Positions 8,287 through 17,072 of a DNA stretch of 64,000 nucleotides are shown here, piece after piece (positions within the stretch are counted from its first letter, which is position 1; each line of letters begins with the position of its first letter). The notes beneath the pieces were generated by a model that saw only the letters and a list, made by a program, of their open reading frames with translations, searched no databases and was not told the origin of the DNA. The stretch is from the NCBI RefSeq assembly GCF_001429165.1, contig NZ_LMIR01000003.1, positions 248,001-312,000 on the forward strand, read 5' to 3'. This DNA is from Agromyces sp. Root81. GTDB lineage: Bacteria; Actinomycetota; Actinomycetes; Actinomycetales; Microbacteriaceae. Both the position numbers and the translations under genes were made by a program.

Positions 8287-9282
8287 TCAGGCCACCGGGC
8301 CGGTCGACCGGCGCACGATGAGTTCGGCACCGAGCACGAGCGGCGCGCCGGCCTCCGGCTGCGGGTCTCGAAGGTGCACGAGCATCGTCGCCGCTGCCGC
8401 TCGACCGGCCCGCTCCCCCGGCACCCGGATCGTCGTGAGCGGCGGGCTGCAGAAGTCTGCTCCGAACACGTCGTCGCAGCCCACGATGCCGAGGTCCTCC
8501 GGCACCCGCACGCCGCGCTCCTGCAACCGGCCGAGCATGCCGATGGCGATGGCGTCGTTGAACGCGAGACACGCGGTGGCCCCGGTCAGCAGCACCGCGT
8601 CGGCCGCGGCGGCTCCCGAAGCACGGGTGGGCGTGAAGTGCCCCACATCGACCACGTCGATCCCGAGACGCCGACCGGCGGACGATGTCGTGTGCCGCCG
8701 CCGCGCACTCGACCACGAGCCCACCGGCCCGCCGACGAACGCCACGCGGCGATGCCCCAGTGAGGCGAGGTGCTCGAGGGCGCGGACCACGGCCGCGGCG
8801 GTGTCGACGACCACGGTCGCGACGCCCTCGGCACTGCGGTTGATCGCGACGAGCGGATGCAGCGCGGCGATGCTGCGCAGCTCGGCGTCGCTCAGGCGGG
8901 ATGCGGCGAGGATGATGCCGTCGGTGGCACCGCGCAAGGCGGCGATCGCTGCCCGCTCGGCGTCCGCGGACTCCTCGGTGTCGACGAGGAACAGGCGATG
9001 GCCGGCCGCCCCCAGCTCGAGCTGGGTGCCGCGGATGACGTCGACGTAGTACCCGTTCGCGATGTCGGCGACGACGAGGGCGATCGACCCGGTGCGCCTC
9101 GACCCGAGCGCCCTGGCGTGCACGCTCGGGCGATAGTCGAGCTCCGCTGCGACGCGCTCGACGAGCTCGCGAGTGGTCTCGCTCACCCGCCCGGGCCGGC
9201 TCAGCGCGCGCGAGACGGTCGACGTCGCCACGCCGGCGCGCTCGGCGACATCGCGGATCGTCACCGCTCTGCGGTTCACCAT
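8287..9282 (-). CDS. LacI-family transcriptional regulator
   Basis: A 331-residue repressor with the LacI helix-turn-helix at the N-terminus (VTIRDVAERAGVATSTVSRALS) and a periplasmic-binding-protein effector domain (SIALVVADIANGYYVDVIRG through GIVGCDDV). Start ATG 9282 is fixed by AGGAGGG seven bases upstream; the frame is open to 9609 but without further start signals. It is divergent from uxaC across 127 bp containing a LacI-type palindrome and precedes gudD in the same direction by 84 bp. Probable regulator of the uxaC-uxuB-manD operon and of itself, perhaps also of the oxidative operon, responding to a uronate or pathway intermediate. Confidence 0.92.
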   Translation of the reverse strand: MVNRRAVTIRDVAERAGVATSTVSRALSRPGRVSETTRELVERVAAELDYRPSVHARALGSRRTGSIALVVADIANGYYVDVIRGTQLELGAAGHRLFLVDTEESADAERAAIAALRGATDGIILAASRLSDAELRSIAALHPLVAINRSAEGVATVVVDTAAAVVRALEHLASLGHRRVAFVGGPVGSWSSARRRHTTSSAGRRLGIDVVDVGHFTPTRASGAAAADAVLLTGATACLAFNDAIAIGMLGRLQERGVRVPEDLGIVGCDDVFGADFCSPPLTTIRVPGERAGRAAAATMLVHLRDPQPEAGAPLVLGAELIVRRSTGPVA

Positions 9283-9347
9283 GCTGCTGCCCTCCTGCAC
9301 CGTTCGACGGCACGACCCGGCGAGCCTACGCGCGCATGGCAATTTAT

Positions 9348-9361
9348 GGCAACCGTTTGTC
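9348..9361. promoter_or_regulatory. LacI-type operator between lacI and uxaC
   Basis: GGCAACCGTTTGTC is an imperfect palindrome with the CAA-n-CG-n-TTG arrangement typical of LacI-family operators. A second TGGCAA half-site lies at 9337-9342, eleven bases before the first. The site overlaps the candidate -35 of uxaC (TTGTCG at 9357) and the candidate -35 of lacI on the other strand (TTGCCA), so it could repress both. Confidence 0.6.
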
Positions 9362-9386
9362 GTCGCCGACGACGGCGACCTATCGT
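9357..9386 (+). promoter_or_regulatory. Candidate uxaC promoter
   Basis: TTGTCG, an 18-base spacer and TATCGT give a plausible sigma-70-type promoter ending 23 bases before the uxaC start. Its -35 overlaps the LacI-type palindrome. Confidence 0.4.
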
Positions 9387-9409
9387 CGGCGGGAACCGAG
9401 AGGACCACC

Positions 9410-10822
9410 GTGACGGACACCATCGCCGCCGAGCAGCTCGCCAACCCCGACACGCGAGTGCTGCCCGCCGATCCGCGAACCCGCGGCATCGCCCTCGAAC
9501 TGCTCCAGGAGGTCGCTGCGCTGCCGATCCTCTCGCCGCACGGCCACGTGCCGGCCGGCCTCATCGAGGCCGATCGCGCCTTCGCCGACCCCGCGACGCT
9601 CCTCATCACCCCCGACCACTACGTCACCCGCGTGCTGCACGCCGACGGTGTGAGCCTCAGCGAACTCGGACGCGGCGACTCCCCCGCGGACCCGCGCGCG
9701 GTGTGGCGCAGCTTCTGCGCACGCTGGCCGCTCTTCGACGGCACGGCGAGCGGACTCTGGCTGCGCGATGAGCTCGTCGAACTGTTCGGCGTCGCCGTCG
9801 AACCGTCGGCCGCGAACGCCGACGAACTGTACGACGTCATCGCCGTCCGGCTCGCCGAACCCGGATTCCGACCCCGCGCGCTGCTCCGCGACTTCGACAT
9901 CGAGGTGCTGGCCACGACCGATGACCCGCTCGACGACCTCTCCGCCCACGCGGCACTCGCCGCGCTGTCCGACGTGCCGACGAGGGTCGTCCCGACGTTC
10001 CGACCCGATGCCTACGTGTCGGCGGCCCCCGGCTTCGCCGACCGCGTCGATCGGCTGACCGCGGCATCCGGCACCAGCGCCGACCACGCCGGGTACCTCG
10101 GCGCCCTGCGCACCCAGCGCGCACGCTTCATCCGGCATGGCGCGGTGTCCGCCGACCATGGCGTCCGAACGGCGCAGACGCTGCGCCTCGAGGCCGACGA
10201 GGCGGCGCGGCTCTTCGACCGGGTCCGCCGCGTCGACGCTGCGGAGTCCGATCGGGCGGCCTTCGAAGCCCACATGCTCTACGAGTCGGCCCGGATGAGC
10301 GTCGACGACGGCCTCGTCATGACCGTGCACCCGGGCGTCCATCGTGACCACCATCCGCCGACGCGACGCGCCTTCGGCCCGGACACCGGCCACGACATCC
10401 CGTTCGCGCTCGACTTCACGGGTGCGTTGCAACCGCTGCTCGAGGACTTCGGCACGGCAGCAGGCTTCCACCTCGTGCTCTACACGATCGACGAGACGAC
10501 CTACTCACGCGAGCTCGCACCCCTCGCGGGCTTCTACCCGAGCGTCTACCTCGGCTCGCCGTGGTGGTTCCTCGACGCTCCCGACGCGATGCTGCGCTTC
10601 CGTCGGGCGACGATCGAGACCGCGGGGTTCTCGCGCACGGCGGGGTTCGTCGACGACACTCGCGCACTGTGCTCGATCCCCGCGCGCCACGACGTCGCCC
10701 GTCGCGTCGATGCGGGTTTCCTGGCCGGCCTCGTCGCCGAGGAACGCCTGTCCTTGCCCGCCGCCCGTCGCGCGATCCGCACCCTCACCGACGATGCCCC
10801 GCGACGGGTGTTCAAGCTGTGA
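9410..10822 (+). CDS. uxaC: Glucuronate isomerase
   Basis: A 470-residue uronate isomerase (EC 5.3.1.12) that converts D-glucuronate to D-fructuronate (and galacturonate to tagaturonate). LSPHGHVP at residues 41-48 carries the metal-binding HxH of the amidohydrolase fold; VMTVHPGVHRDHH, the FHLVLYTIDETTYSREL segment and GSPWWFLDAPDAM near the C-terminus are typical of UxaC, and the length equals that of the family. GTG start at 9410 preceded by GAGAGGA. First gene of the isomerase operon, overlapping uxuB by GTGA. It starts from the same substrate as the adjacent oxidative operon. Confidence 0.95.
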   Translation: MTDTIAAEQLANPDTRVLPADPRTRGIALELLQEVAALPILSPHGHVPAGLIEADRAFADPATLLITPDHYVTRVLHADGVSLSELGRGDSPADPRAVWRSFCARWPLFDGTASGLWLRDELVELFGVAVEPSAANADELYDVIAVRLAEPGFRPRALLRDFDIEVLATTDDPLDDLSAHAALAALSDVPTRVVPTFRPDAYVSAAPGFADRVDRLTAASGTSADHAGYLGALRTQRARFIRHGAVSADHGVRTAQTLRLEADEAARLFDRVRRVDAAESDRAAFEAHMLYESARMSVDDGLVMTVHPGVHRDHHPPTRRAFGPDTGHDIPFALDFTGALQPLLEDFGTAAGFHLVLYTIDETTYSRELAPLAGFYPSVYLGSPWWFLDAPDAMLRFRRATIETAGFSRTAGFVDDTRALCSIPARHDVARRVDAGFLAGLVAEERLSLPAARRAIRTLTDDAPRRVFKL

Positions 10823-12063
10823 GCGCGTTCCCCCGCCTCCACCGTGCACCCGGTGCTGCCGTGCCCCCTGCCCGCATCGTCCACCTCGGACTCGGCGCCT
10901 TCCACCGTTCCCACCAGGTCTGGTTCACGGCGAATGCATCCGACGCCGCCGAGTGGGGCATCGCGGCGTTCACCGTCCGCAGCCCAGCGGCGGCACGCCC
11001 GCTCGAGGAGCAGGGCGGCCTCTTCACGCTCGTCGAGCGCGGGCCCGATGGAGATCGGGCCTCGGTGCTGTCGAACCTCGTCGAGGCGCACGACGGCAGC
11101 GCGATGCACCGGTTCCGCGAGTTGCTCGGCGAACCGGCCGTCGCGGTCATCACCATCACGGTGACGGAACGCGGCTACGGCGTCGGCCCCGACGCCGCCT
11201 CCGTCGAGGAGTACCACGTTGATGACATCGCTCGGCTGATCGCCGGTGCCGATCCGGTGACGGCCATGGGACGCCTGTACGACGGACTGCGCCACCGCCA
11301 TGGCGTCGGCGCCGGCCCGATCGCCGTCGTGCCCTGCGACAACCTGCCCGAGAACGGCGCACTCGTCGCCTCCATCCTCGGCATGATCGCCGACCGCGTC
11401 GACCCCGGTTTCCGGGCCACGCTGGAACGGGAGGTGTCGTTCGTCACCACCTCGGTCGATCGCATCACGCCGCGCACGACGGTGCACGACCTCGAGGCGG
11501 TCCGCCGCCTCACCGGGGCAGACGACCGGTCACCGGTCGTGGCCGAGCCGTTCGCCGACTGGGTGCTCGCTGGCCGATTCCCGGCGGGTCGGCCGGATTG
11601 GGAGTCTGCCGGAGCGACGTTCGCCGACGATGTCGGCCCGTACACGAGACGCAAGCTGTGGCTCCTGAACGGTGCGCACACGATCCTCGCGGCGCGAGGC
11701 CTCCGCCGCGGACACGAGACGGTCGCCGCAGCGATGGCCGACCCGGTGGTCGCAGCCGACGTCGAGGCCTTCTGGGCCGCCGCCGTCCGTCACCTCCCCG
11801 CCCGGCTCGATCTCGACCGCTATCTCGAGCGGCTCCGCGAACGGTTCGCCAACGCGCGCATCGAGCACCGCCTCCGACAGATCCAGCAGGATGCCCCGCT
11901 GAAGATCCGCCTCAGGATCACGCCCGTGCTCGAGGCCGAACGCGCCGAAGGGCGCGAGCTTCTCGCGGCAGACCGCACCATCGCCGACGCCGCAGCCCTC
12001 GATGAACCGATCCCCCGATCATCGGCCGATGCCGCGCAGAACGAAAGGACCACACCATCATGA
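10819..12063 (+). CDS. uxuB: Fructuronate reductase (mannitol dehydrogenase family)
   Basis: A 414-residue NAD-dependent polyol dehydrogenase. [18 protein letters not shown] near residues 17-34 is the family's nucleotide-binding start and [13 protein letters not shown] near residue 280 contains the KxxxxNxxH catalytic motif. Between UxaC and a mannonate dehydratase the expected reaction is D-fructuronate to D-mannonate (UxuB, EC 1.1.1.57); tagaturonate or mannitol oxidation cannot be excluded by sequence alone. The GTG start overlaps the uxaC stop and the gene end overlaps manD (ATGA), so all three enzymes are coupled. Somewhat shorter than the roughly 490-residue E. coli enzyme, as is common in actinobacterial members. 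Confidence 0.85.
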   Translation: MSAFPRLHRAPGAAVPPARIVHLGLGAFHRSHQVWFTANASDAAEWGIAAFTVRSPAAARPLEEQGGLFTLVERGPDGDRASVLSNLVEAHDGSAMHRFRELLGEPAVAVITITVTERGYGVGPDAASVEEYHVDDIARLIAGADPVTAMGRLYDGLRHRHGVGAGPIAVVPCDNLPENGALVASILGMIADRVDPGFRATLEREVSFVTTSVDRITPRTTVHDLEAVRRLTGADDRSPVVAEPFADWVLAGRFPAGRPDWESAGATFADDVGPYTRRKLWLLNGAHTILAARGLRRGHETVAAAMADPVVAADVEAFWAAAVRHLPARLDLDRYLERLRERFANARIEHRLRQIQQDAPLKIRLRITPVLEAERAEGRELLAADRTIADAAALDEPIPRSSADAAQNERTTPS

Positions 12064-13307
12064 AGATCACGGGAGCCGAGGTGCTCGTCTCGAGCCCTGG
12101 CCGCAACTTCGTCACGCTGCGCATCACCGTGGAGGACGGCACGACCGGGCTCGGCGATGCCACGCTGAACGGGCGTGAACTCGCGGTCGCCGCCTACCTG
12201 TCCGAGCACGTCGTCCCGCTCCTGATCGGACGCGATGCCCACGCGATCGAGGACACCTGGCAGTACCTGTACCGCGGCGCCTACTGGAGACGCGGTCCGG
12301 TCACGATGACGGCGATCGCCGCCGTGGACACCGCGCTGTGGGACCTGAAGGCCAAGTCGGCCGGCCTCCCCCTCTACCAGCTGCTGGGCGGCCGGAGCCG
12401 CGAGGGATGCCTCGTCTACGGGCACGCGAGCGGGGCCGGGCTCCCCGAACTCTTCGACTCGATCGCCGAGCACCTCGAGCAGGGCTATCGTGCCATCCGC
12501 ATCCAGACCGGAGTTCCGGGCCTCGGCGCGGTCTACGGTGTCGCGGGCGGCGCGGCATCGGCCGGCGGGGCGGGGGCCGGAGGCATCCGCTACGACTACG
12601 AACCCGCCAAGCGCGGGCCGCTGCCGTCGGAGGAGGCGTGGGACACCCGCGCGTACCTGCGCCACATCCCCGGGGTGTTCGAGGCGGTGCGCAACGAGTT
12701 CGGCCCGGAGCTGCCGCTCCTGCACGACGCGCATCATCGGCTGACGCCGATCCAGGCGGCCAAGCTCGGAAAGTCGCTCGAACCGTACGACCTGTTCTGG
12801 CTCGAAGACGTGACGCCCGCCGAGAATCAGGCCGTGCTGCGCCGGGTGCGGGAGCACACCACGACGCCGCTGGCGATCGGCGAGGTGTTCAACACGATCT
12901 GGGACTACCGCGAGCTCTTCGAGGAGCAGCTGATCGACTACGTTCGCTCCCCCATCACGCACGCCGGCGGCATCACGGGTCTCCGCCGCATCCTCGACTA
13001 CGCGTCGGTCTACCAGATCAAGTCGGGGGTGCACGGTCCGACGGATGTGTCGCCCGTCGGGCTCGCCGCCGCGATCCACCTCGGCGTCGCGATCCCGAAC
13101 TTCGGCATCCAGGAGTACATGCGGCACAGTGCGGCCACCGGCGACGTGTTCCGAAGCGAGATCCGATTCGCCGGCGGGATGCTCGCGCCGGGCACGAGCC
13201 CGGGGCTCGGCGTGGAGTACGACGACGTGGTCGCCGCGGCGCATCCGTACGAGGCGGCGTACCTCCCGGTCAACCGTCTGCTCGACGGATCGATGCACGA
13301 CTGGTGA
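12060..13307 (+). CDS. manD: D-mannonate dehydratase, enolase superfamily (ManD/RspA type)
   Basis: A 415-residue enolase-superfamily protein that dehydrates D-mannonate to KDG. The long insertion after [10 protein letters not shown] ([10 protein letters not shown] through YDYEP) is the 150s loop that marks Man[36 protein letters not shown] and the [13 protein letters not shown] segment supply the metal and acid-base residues. It is coupled to uxuB by ATGA. A structurally unrelated mannonate dehydratase (UxuA type) is encoded at 45.1 kb, so the genome has both isofunctional families. Dual mannonate/gluconate activity exists in the ManD family. Confidence 0.9.
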   Translation: MKITGAEVLVSSPGRNFVTLRITVEDGTTGLGDATLNGRELAVAAYLSEHVVPLLIGRDAHAIEDTWQYLYRGAYWRRGPVTMTAIAAVDTALWDLKAKSAGLPLYQLLGGRSREGCLVYGHASGAGLPELFDSIAEHLEQGYRAIRIQTGVPGLGAVYGVAGGAASAGGAGAGGIRYDYEPAKRGPLPSEEAWDTRAYLRHIPGVFEAVRNEFGPELPLLHDAHHRLTPIQAAKLGKSLEPYDLFWLEDVTPAENQAVLRRVREHTTTPLAIGEVFNTIWDYRELFEEQLIDYVRSPITHAGGITGLRRILDYASVYQIKSGVHGPTDVSPVGLAAAIHLGVAIPNFGIQEYMRHSAATGDVFRSEIRFAGGMLAPGTSPGLGVEYDDVVAAAHPYEAAYLPVNRLLDGSMHDW

Positions 13308-13318
13308 CTCGGCTCGCT

Positions 13319-13341
13319 CTAGGATTCAACATGTATCCTAG
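13319..13341. promoter_or_regulatory. Inverted repeat before the dsbA-like gene (candidate operator)
   Basis: Arms CTAGGAT and ATCCTAG are perfect complements around a 9-base spacer, ending six bases before the ATG at 13348. TAGGAT in the left arm could serve as a -10 element. AT-rich arms and lack of a T-run argue for an operator over a terminator; the GntR regulator encoded third in this operon is a candidate ligand. Confidence 0.45.
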
Positions 13342-13347
13342 GCCGCG

Positions 13348-14115
13348 ATGTCCACGAAAACGCCCTCCCCGAAGCCCGTCCACCCGCTCGCGCGCAAGCT
13401 CCGCGTCGCCCGCATCCTGAACGTCGTGCTCGGCGCGGTCGCCGCGTTCCTGCTCATCGTCGTGATCGCACTGTCGGTGCCGGGCGCCGGGCAGACGGCC
13501 GCCGCCGATGCCGCGAAGACGCCCGCCGCAGACGATGCCGGTGCGGCCGCCGGGGCCGGCTCCGAGCTCGCCACGCGCGACCCCGACGACCCGCTCGCGA
13601 TCGGCGACGTCGACGCCCCGGTGGTGCTCGTCGAGTGGGCCGATTTCCGCTGCCCCTACTGCGCCGTCGTGACGAACCAGACGCTGCCGACCATCTTCGA
13701 TGAGTACGTCGAGAAGGGCCTCGTGCGCTACGAGTTCCGCGATGTCGCGTTCTTCGGCGAGGAGTCGATCGACGCCGCCGTCGCGGCCCGTGCCGCAGGC
13801 GAGCAGGGCAAGTTCCCCGAGTACCTCGAGGCCGTCTTCGCGGCCGCGCCCGAGAAGGGCCACCCCGACATGCCCCGCGAGAAGCTCATCGGCTTCGCCA
13901 CTGCGGCCGGCGTGCCCGACCTCGCGAAGTTCGAACAGGACCTCGACCGCGCCGACCTCCGCGACGCCGTGCTCGCGAGCACGGAAGAGGCCCAGAAGCT
14001 CGGTGTCACGAGCGTGCCGTTCTTCGTCGCGGGCGACCAGGCGCTCTCCGGGGCCCAGCCCATCGAGAACTTCCGCGCCCTCCTCGACGAACAGCTGGCC
14101 GCGGCGGGCGAGTGA
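13348..14115 (+). CDS. Membrane-anchored DsbA-family thiol:disulfide oxidoreductase
   Basis: A 255-residue protein with a short cytoplasmic N-terminus, one membrane segment (about residues 23-46), an Ala-rich linker and a thioredoxin-like domain. The active site is CPYC (Cys102-Cys105 in ADFRCPYCAVV) and the cis-proline is in VTSVPFFV. Family members oxidise or isomerise extracytoplasmic disulfides. The stop overlaps the next gene, a CcdA-like electron conduit, which suggests the pair moves electrons across the membrane, i.e. the protein may act reductively. Start ATG at 13348, directly after the inverted repeat. Confidence 0.88.
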   Translation: MSTKTPSPKPVHPLARKLRVARILNVVLGAVAAFLLIVVIALSVPGAGQTAAADAAKTPAADDAGAAAGAGSELATRDPDDPLAIGDVDAPVVLVEWADFRCPYCAVVTNQTLPTIFDEYVEKGLVRYEFRDVAFFGEESIDAAVAARAAGEQGKFPEYLEAVFAAAPEKGHPDMPREKLIGFATAAGVPDLAKFEQDLDRADLRDAVLASTEEAQKLGVTSVPFFVAGDQALSGAQPIENFRALLDEQLAAAGE

Positions 14116-14990
14116 TCTCCCTCGGGCTCGCCGGCGCGCTCGTCGGCGGCATCCTCACCCTGCTGAGCCCCTGCTCGGTGATGCTGCTGCCGGCGTTCTT
14201 CGCCTACGCATTCACGAGCCCGAGCCGGCTCATCGCCCGCACCGGGGTGTTCTACCTCGGCCTCATCACGACGCTCGTGCCGATCGGCGTGCTCGCCGGC
14301 ACGGTCGGTGCGTTCGTCAGCGCCAACCGCACGGCCCTCGTGACGGTGGCCGCGATCGTCATCATCGTGCTCGGCGCGGTGCAGCTCGTCGGCATCCCGT
14401 TGCCCGCATTCACCCGCAGCGGAGCGGCAGAGGGCACCGGCGCGGCATCCGTCTACCTGCTCGGCACCGTCTACGGTCTCGCGGGGGTCTGCGCGGGTCC
14501 GCTGCTCGGCTCGGTGCTGGCCCTCGCCGCACTCGGCGGACAGCCGCTCTACGGCGGCATCGTGCTCGCGGTCTTCGCCCTCGGCATGACGGTGCCGCTC
14601 TTCGTGCTCGCCTTCGCGTGGTCGCGGTCGCCGCGGCTCCGCGGCATGCTGCGCCCCCGCACGGTGCGCATCGGCCGCTGGACCAACACCTGGACGCAGA
14701 TCGTCGGCGGCCTCCTCGGCATCGGCATCGGCGTGCTCCTCATCGTCACGGAGGGCACCGCCTCGCTCGGCGGTGTGCTCGGCGCCTCGCAGCAGTTCGC
14801 GGTCGAGAGCTGGGTGCTCGAGCGCACCGCAGGCGTTTCCGACCTCGTCTTCGCCGCCATCGCCATCGCGGCACTCGCGGGCGCCTGGGGCATCCACCGG
14901 TGGCGCAGGGCGGTGTCACGGCGAGCGGATGCCTCGGCCGACGACTCCCCCGAGGCGTCCGCCATAGCCGACGGCCATGACGCCGCGTGA
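14112..14990 (+). CDS. CcdA/DsbD-family transmembrane thiol-disulfide exchanger
   Basis: A 292-residue membrane protein beginning at a GTG that overlaps the dsbA-like stop (GTGA). Six or so hydrophobic helices; the two redox cysteines expected in the CcdA family are seen as SPCSVMLLP (residue 20) and GLAGVCAGPLLG, although the second lacks the common Pro before Cys. Family role: pass electrons from cytoplasmic thioredoxin to extracytoplasmic thiol proteins, for cytochrome c maturation or protein reduction. No cytochrome c genes are in view, so the partner is likely the preceding DsbA-like protein. Confidence 0.85.
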   Translation: MISLGLAGALVGGILTLLSPCSVMLLPAFFAYAFTSPSRLIARTGVFYLGLITTLVPIGVLAGTVGAFVSANRTALVTVAAIVIIVLGAVQLVGIPLPAFTRSGAAEGTGAASVYLLGTVYGLAGVCAGPLLGSVLALAALGGQPLYGGIVLAVFALGMTVPLFVLAFAWSRSPRLRGMLRPRTVRIGRWTNTWTQIVGGLLGIGIGVLLIVTEGTASLGGVLGASQQFAVESWVLERTAGVSDLVFAAIAIAALAGAWGIHRWRRAVSRRADASADDSPEASAIADGHDAA

Positions 14991-15055
14991 CCGCTGCCGC
15001 GAACTCGATCCGGGCAGCGGATGCACCGGCGCCGCTGCACCGCCATGATGGTGGA

Positions 15056-15697
15056 ATGCCGACCGTCGACAGCGCCGCAGAGCGGGCCCGCGCGGCCATC
15101 CGCGCCGCCATCCTCGACGGCACCCACCGGCCCGACACGATGCTCAGCGAGAACGAGCTCGCCGTGCAGCTCGGCATGAGCCGCACCCCCGTGCGCGCCG
15201 CGCTCTCACGGCTGCAGGACGAAGGGTGGATCACGATCTACCCGAAGCGCGGCGCCCTCGTGCGCGGGCTCAGCGACCGCGAGACCGCCGACCTGGCCGA
15301 CGCCCGGCTGATCCTCGAGGCGATGGGCGTGCAGCGGGCGACCTCCGCGGCCCGGCTGGCGCTCGCAGATCGACTGGAGCCGGGGCTCGCCGAGCAGCGC
15401 GCCGCCCTCGAGTCCCGCAACCTCGACGCGTTCGTGACGCTGACGATCGCGTTCCACCGCTCATTCGTCGAAGCCGGCGGCAACGCCACGCTGCTCGACG
15501 TCGGCGATCGGCTCGCCGACCGGCAGCGACTGCTGCTGAGCGCTCACCGCGATTCGCTCTTCGAGCGGGCCGACGAGGTCGTGAACGAGCATCGCGCCCT
15601 CATCGAGCGGCTGCGCGCCGACGACCCCGCGGGCTTCGCCGAGGCTCTGCGCACCCACCTGATGGAGACGCACGGTCCCGAACTCGGCCCGATCTGA
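15056..15697 (+). CDS. GntR-family regulator with FCD domain
   Basis: A 213-residue regulator. A winged helix-turn-helix fills the first 70 residues (AIRAAILDGTHRPDTMLSE, NELAVQLGMSRTPVRAALSRL), followed by an all-helical FCD effector domain (ADLADARLILEAMGVQRA, FHRSFVEAGGN, EHRALIERL). Start taken at ATG 15056. It follows the CcdA-like gene by 65 bp and may belong to that operon or act on the convergent flavoprotein operon. Its last codons (LGPI, stop) are part of a duplicated 31-bp segment. Confidence 0.85.
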   Translation: MPTVDSAAERARAAIRAAILDGTHRPDTMLSENELAVQLGMSRTPVRAALSRLQDEGWITIYPKRGALVRGLSDRETADLADARLILEAMGVQRATSAARLALADRLEPGLAEQRAALESRNLDAFVTLTIAFHRSFVEAGGNATLLDVGDRLADRQRLLLSAHRDSLFERADEVVNEHRALIERLRADDPAGFAEALRTHLMETHGPELGPI

Positions 15698-15711
15698 CGG
15701 TGTCGCGTCAG
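15694..15711. terminator. Hairpin after gntR (copy 1)
   Basis: CTGACG and CGTCAG form a 6-bp stem with loop GTGTCG, starting one base before the gntR stop codon. No T-run follows. An identical hairpin occurs 56 bp further on. Lying between convergent genes, it may serve as a bidirectional transcription end. Confidence 0.4.
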
Positions 15712-15749
15712 ACATCGCACGGCACGAGCATCGAACGACTCGGCCCGAT

Positions 15750-15767
15750 CTGACGGTGTCGCGTCAG
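15750..15767. terminator. Hairpin at end of flavin monooxygenase gene (copy 2)
   Basis: Same stem and loop as at 15694-15711, here overlapping the stop codon of the leftward flavoprotein gene. Confidence 0.4.
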
Positions 15768-17029
15768 ACGTCGCGCGGCGCCGGCACCGAGAGGCTCGCC
15801 CGCTCGTTCAGCAGCTCGGGCACGAAGCCCGCCGCCTCCTTGTAGCGGTTCGCGATCTCGGCACGCTCCGCGTACGGCACCACGAGCTCGATGTCGCCGA
15901 AGCCTCCGGGCGCGCGCTCGTAGGCGAGCTGCATGACCTGCTCAGGTCCCATCGAGCGGTTGCTGAGCGTGATCGCCGTGGTGCGGGGCCGGCGCTCGGC
16001 CTCGTAGGCGACGAGCGCCTCCTCGGCTGAGTCGACGGTGCCGAGCTGGAACGCGAGCGTTCGGGCGTCGATGATCGCCTGCGACGCACCGTTCGAACCG
16101 ATCGGGTACATCGCGTGCGCCGAGTCGCCGAGCAGGGTCTGCGTGCCGTGGGTCCAGCGCGGGATCGGGTCGCGGTCGACCATCGGGTACTCGAGGATCT
16201 CGTCGGCGGCCCTGATCACGGCCGGAACGTCGAGCCAGCCGAAGTCCCAGTCGGTGAACCGGCCGAGCACGGCGCTCGGGTCGGCGCCGCGGTTCCAGTC
16301 GCTCGCGCCCGGTTCCGCATCCTCCGAGCGGTACTCGGCGATGAAGTTCACGGTCTGCAGTCCGTCGTCGCCGACGGCCGACAGCGGGTAGGCGACGAAC
16401 TTCTGCAGCGCATCGCCGGCCATGATCATCGTGAGCCCGTCGAGGTACGGCGCCACCCGCGCGGTGCCGCGCCAGAGGATCAGCCCGTTCCACACCGGAG
16501 CGCCCTCGTCGGGATAGTGCTGGCGGCGCAGCGCGCTGTGGATGCCGTCGGCACCGATCACGACGTCGGCCGTCATTCGCGTGCCGGCGTCCGGGCCGCC
16601 GACGATGGCGACGCTCGTGCGCGCGCCCTCGGTGCGGGCGTCGCCGACCGGGCTGCCCAGGCGGATCGCGTCGGCGCCGAGGCGCTCGAGCACGGCGTCG
16701 CGCAGCATGAGCTGCAGCCGACCCCGGTGCACGGAGTACTGCGACCAGTTGTAGCCGGCCGCGCGCCCGCGCGGCTCCGTCCAGATCTGCTGGCCGTGGC
16801 GGTTGAAGTACGAGAGGGTGCTCGTGGCCACGCCGAGCTCGGCGAGTTCGTCGCCGAGGCCGAGCTCGGTGAGCTCGCGCACGGCGTGCGGCAGCAGGTT
16901 GATGCCGACGCCGAGGGGCCGGATCTCTGGCGTCGACTCGTACAGCGTCACGTCGTCGATGCCCGCCGCATGCAGCGAGAGCGCCGTCGTCAGGCCGCCG
17001 ATGCCGGCGCCCGCGATGAGGACGTTCAT
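15764..17029 (-). CDS. FAD-dependent aromatic monooxygenase (PhzS/salicylate hydroxylase-like)
   Basis: A 421-residue class A flavoprotein monooxygenase. GAGIGG at residues 7-12 binds FAD, GADGIHS at 159-165 is the DG motif and LLGDSAHAMYPIGSNGASQAI at about 299-319 is the GD motif. The overall pattern (GVGINLLPHAVREL, YSVHRGRLQLML) is that of the PhzS-like subgroup, whose members hydroxylate aromatic or N-heterocyclic acids, often with decarboxylation. It is the last gene of a leftward operon with an amidohydrolase and a peptide-type importer, 43 bp after the ATPase, suggesting the imported compound releases an aromatic product. Confidence 0.88.
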   Translation of the reverse strand: MNVLIAGAGIGGLTTALSLHAAGIDDVTLYESTPEIRPLGVGINLLPHAVRELTELGLGDELAELGVATSTLSYFNRHGQQIWTEPRGRAAGYNWSQYSVHRGRLQLMLRDAVLERLGADAIRLGSPVGDARTEGARTSVAIVGGPDAGTRMTADVVIGADGIHSALRRQHYPDEGAPVWNGLILWRGTARVAPYLDGLTMIMAGDALQKFVAYPLSAVGDDGLQTVNFIAEYRSEDAEPGASDWNRGADPSAVLGRFTDWDFGWLDVPAVIRAADEILEYPMVDRDPIPRWTHGTQTLLGDSAHAMYPIGSNGASQAIIDARTLAFQLGTVDSAEEALVAYEAERRPRTTAITLSNRSMGPEQVMQLAYERAPGGFGDIELVVPYAERAEIANRYKEAAGFVPELLNERASLSVPAPRDV

Positions 17030-17072
17030 GGTGTGGATCTCCAGTTCGGTGGTTCGGTACGGCTCCGGCGCC

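Larger units (their letters stand above)
15683..15769. repeat. 56-bp-period direct duplication across the ends of two convergent genes
   Basis: Thirty-one bases at 15683-15713 recur perfectly at 15739-15769, and similarity extends about ten bases further with two mismatches. The left copy contains the last codons of the gntR gene, the right copy the last codons of the flavin monooxygenase gene. Each copy holds the same hairpin. Confidence 0.85.

Noticed and set aside
9283..9609. Longer LacI reading starting at 9609.
   Set aside because: The extra 109 residues resemble no LacI protein, would overlap uxaC and its promoter, and ATG 9282 has a consensus ribosome site.
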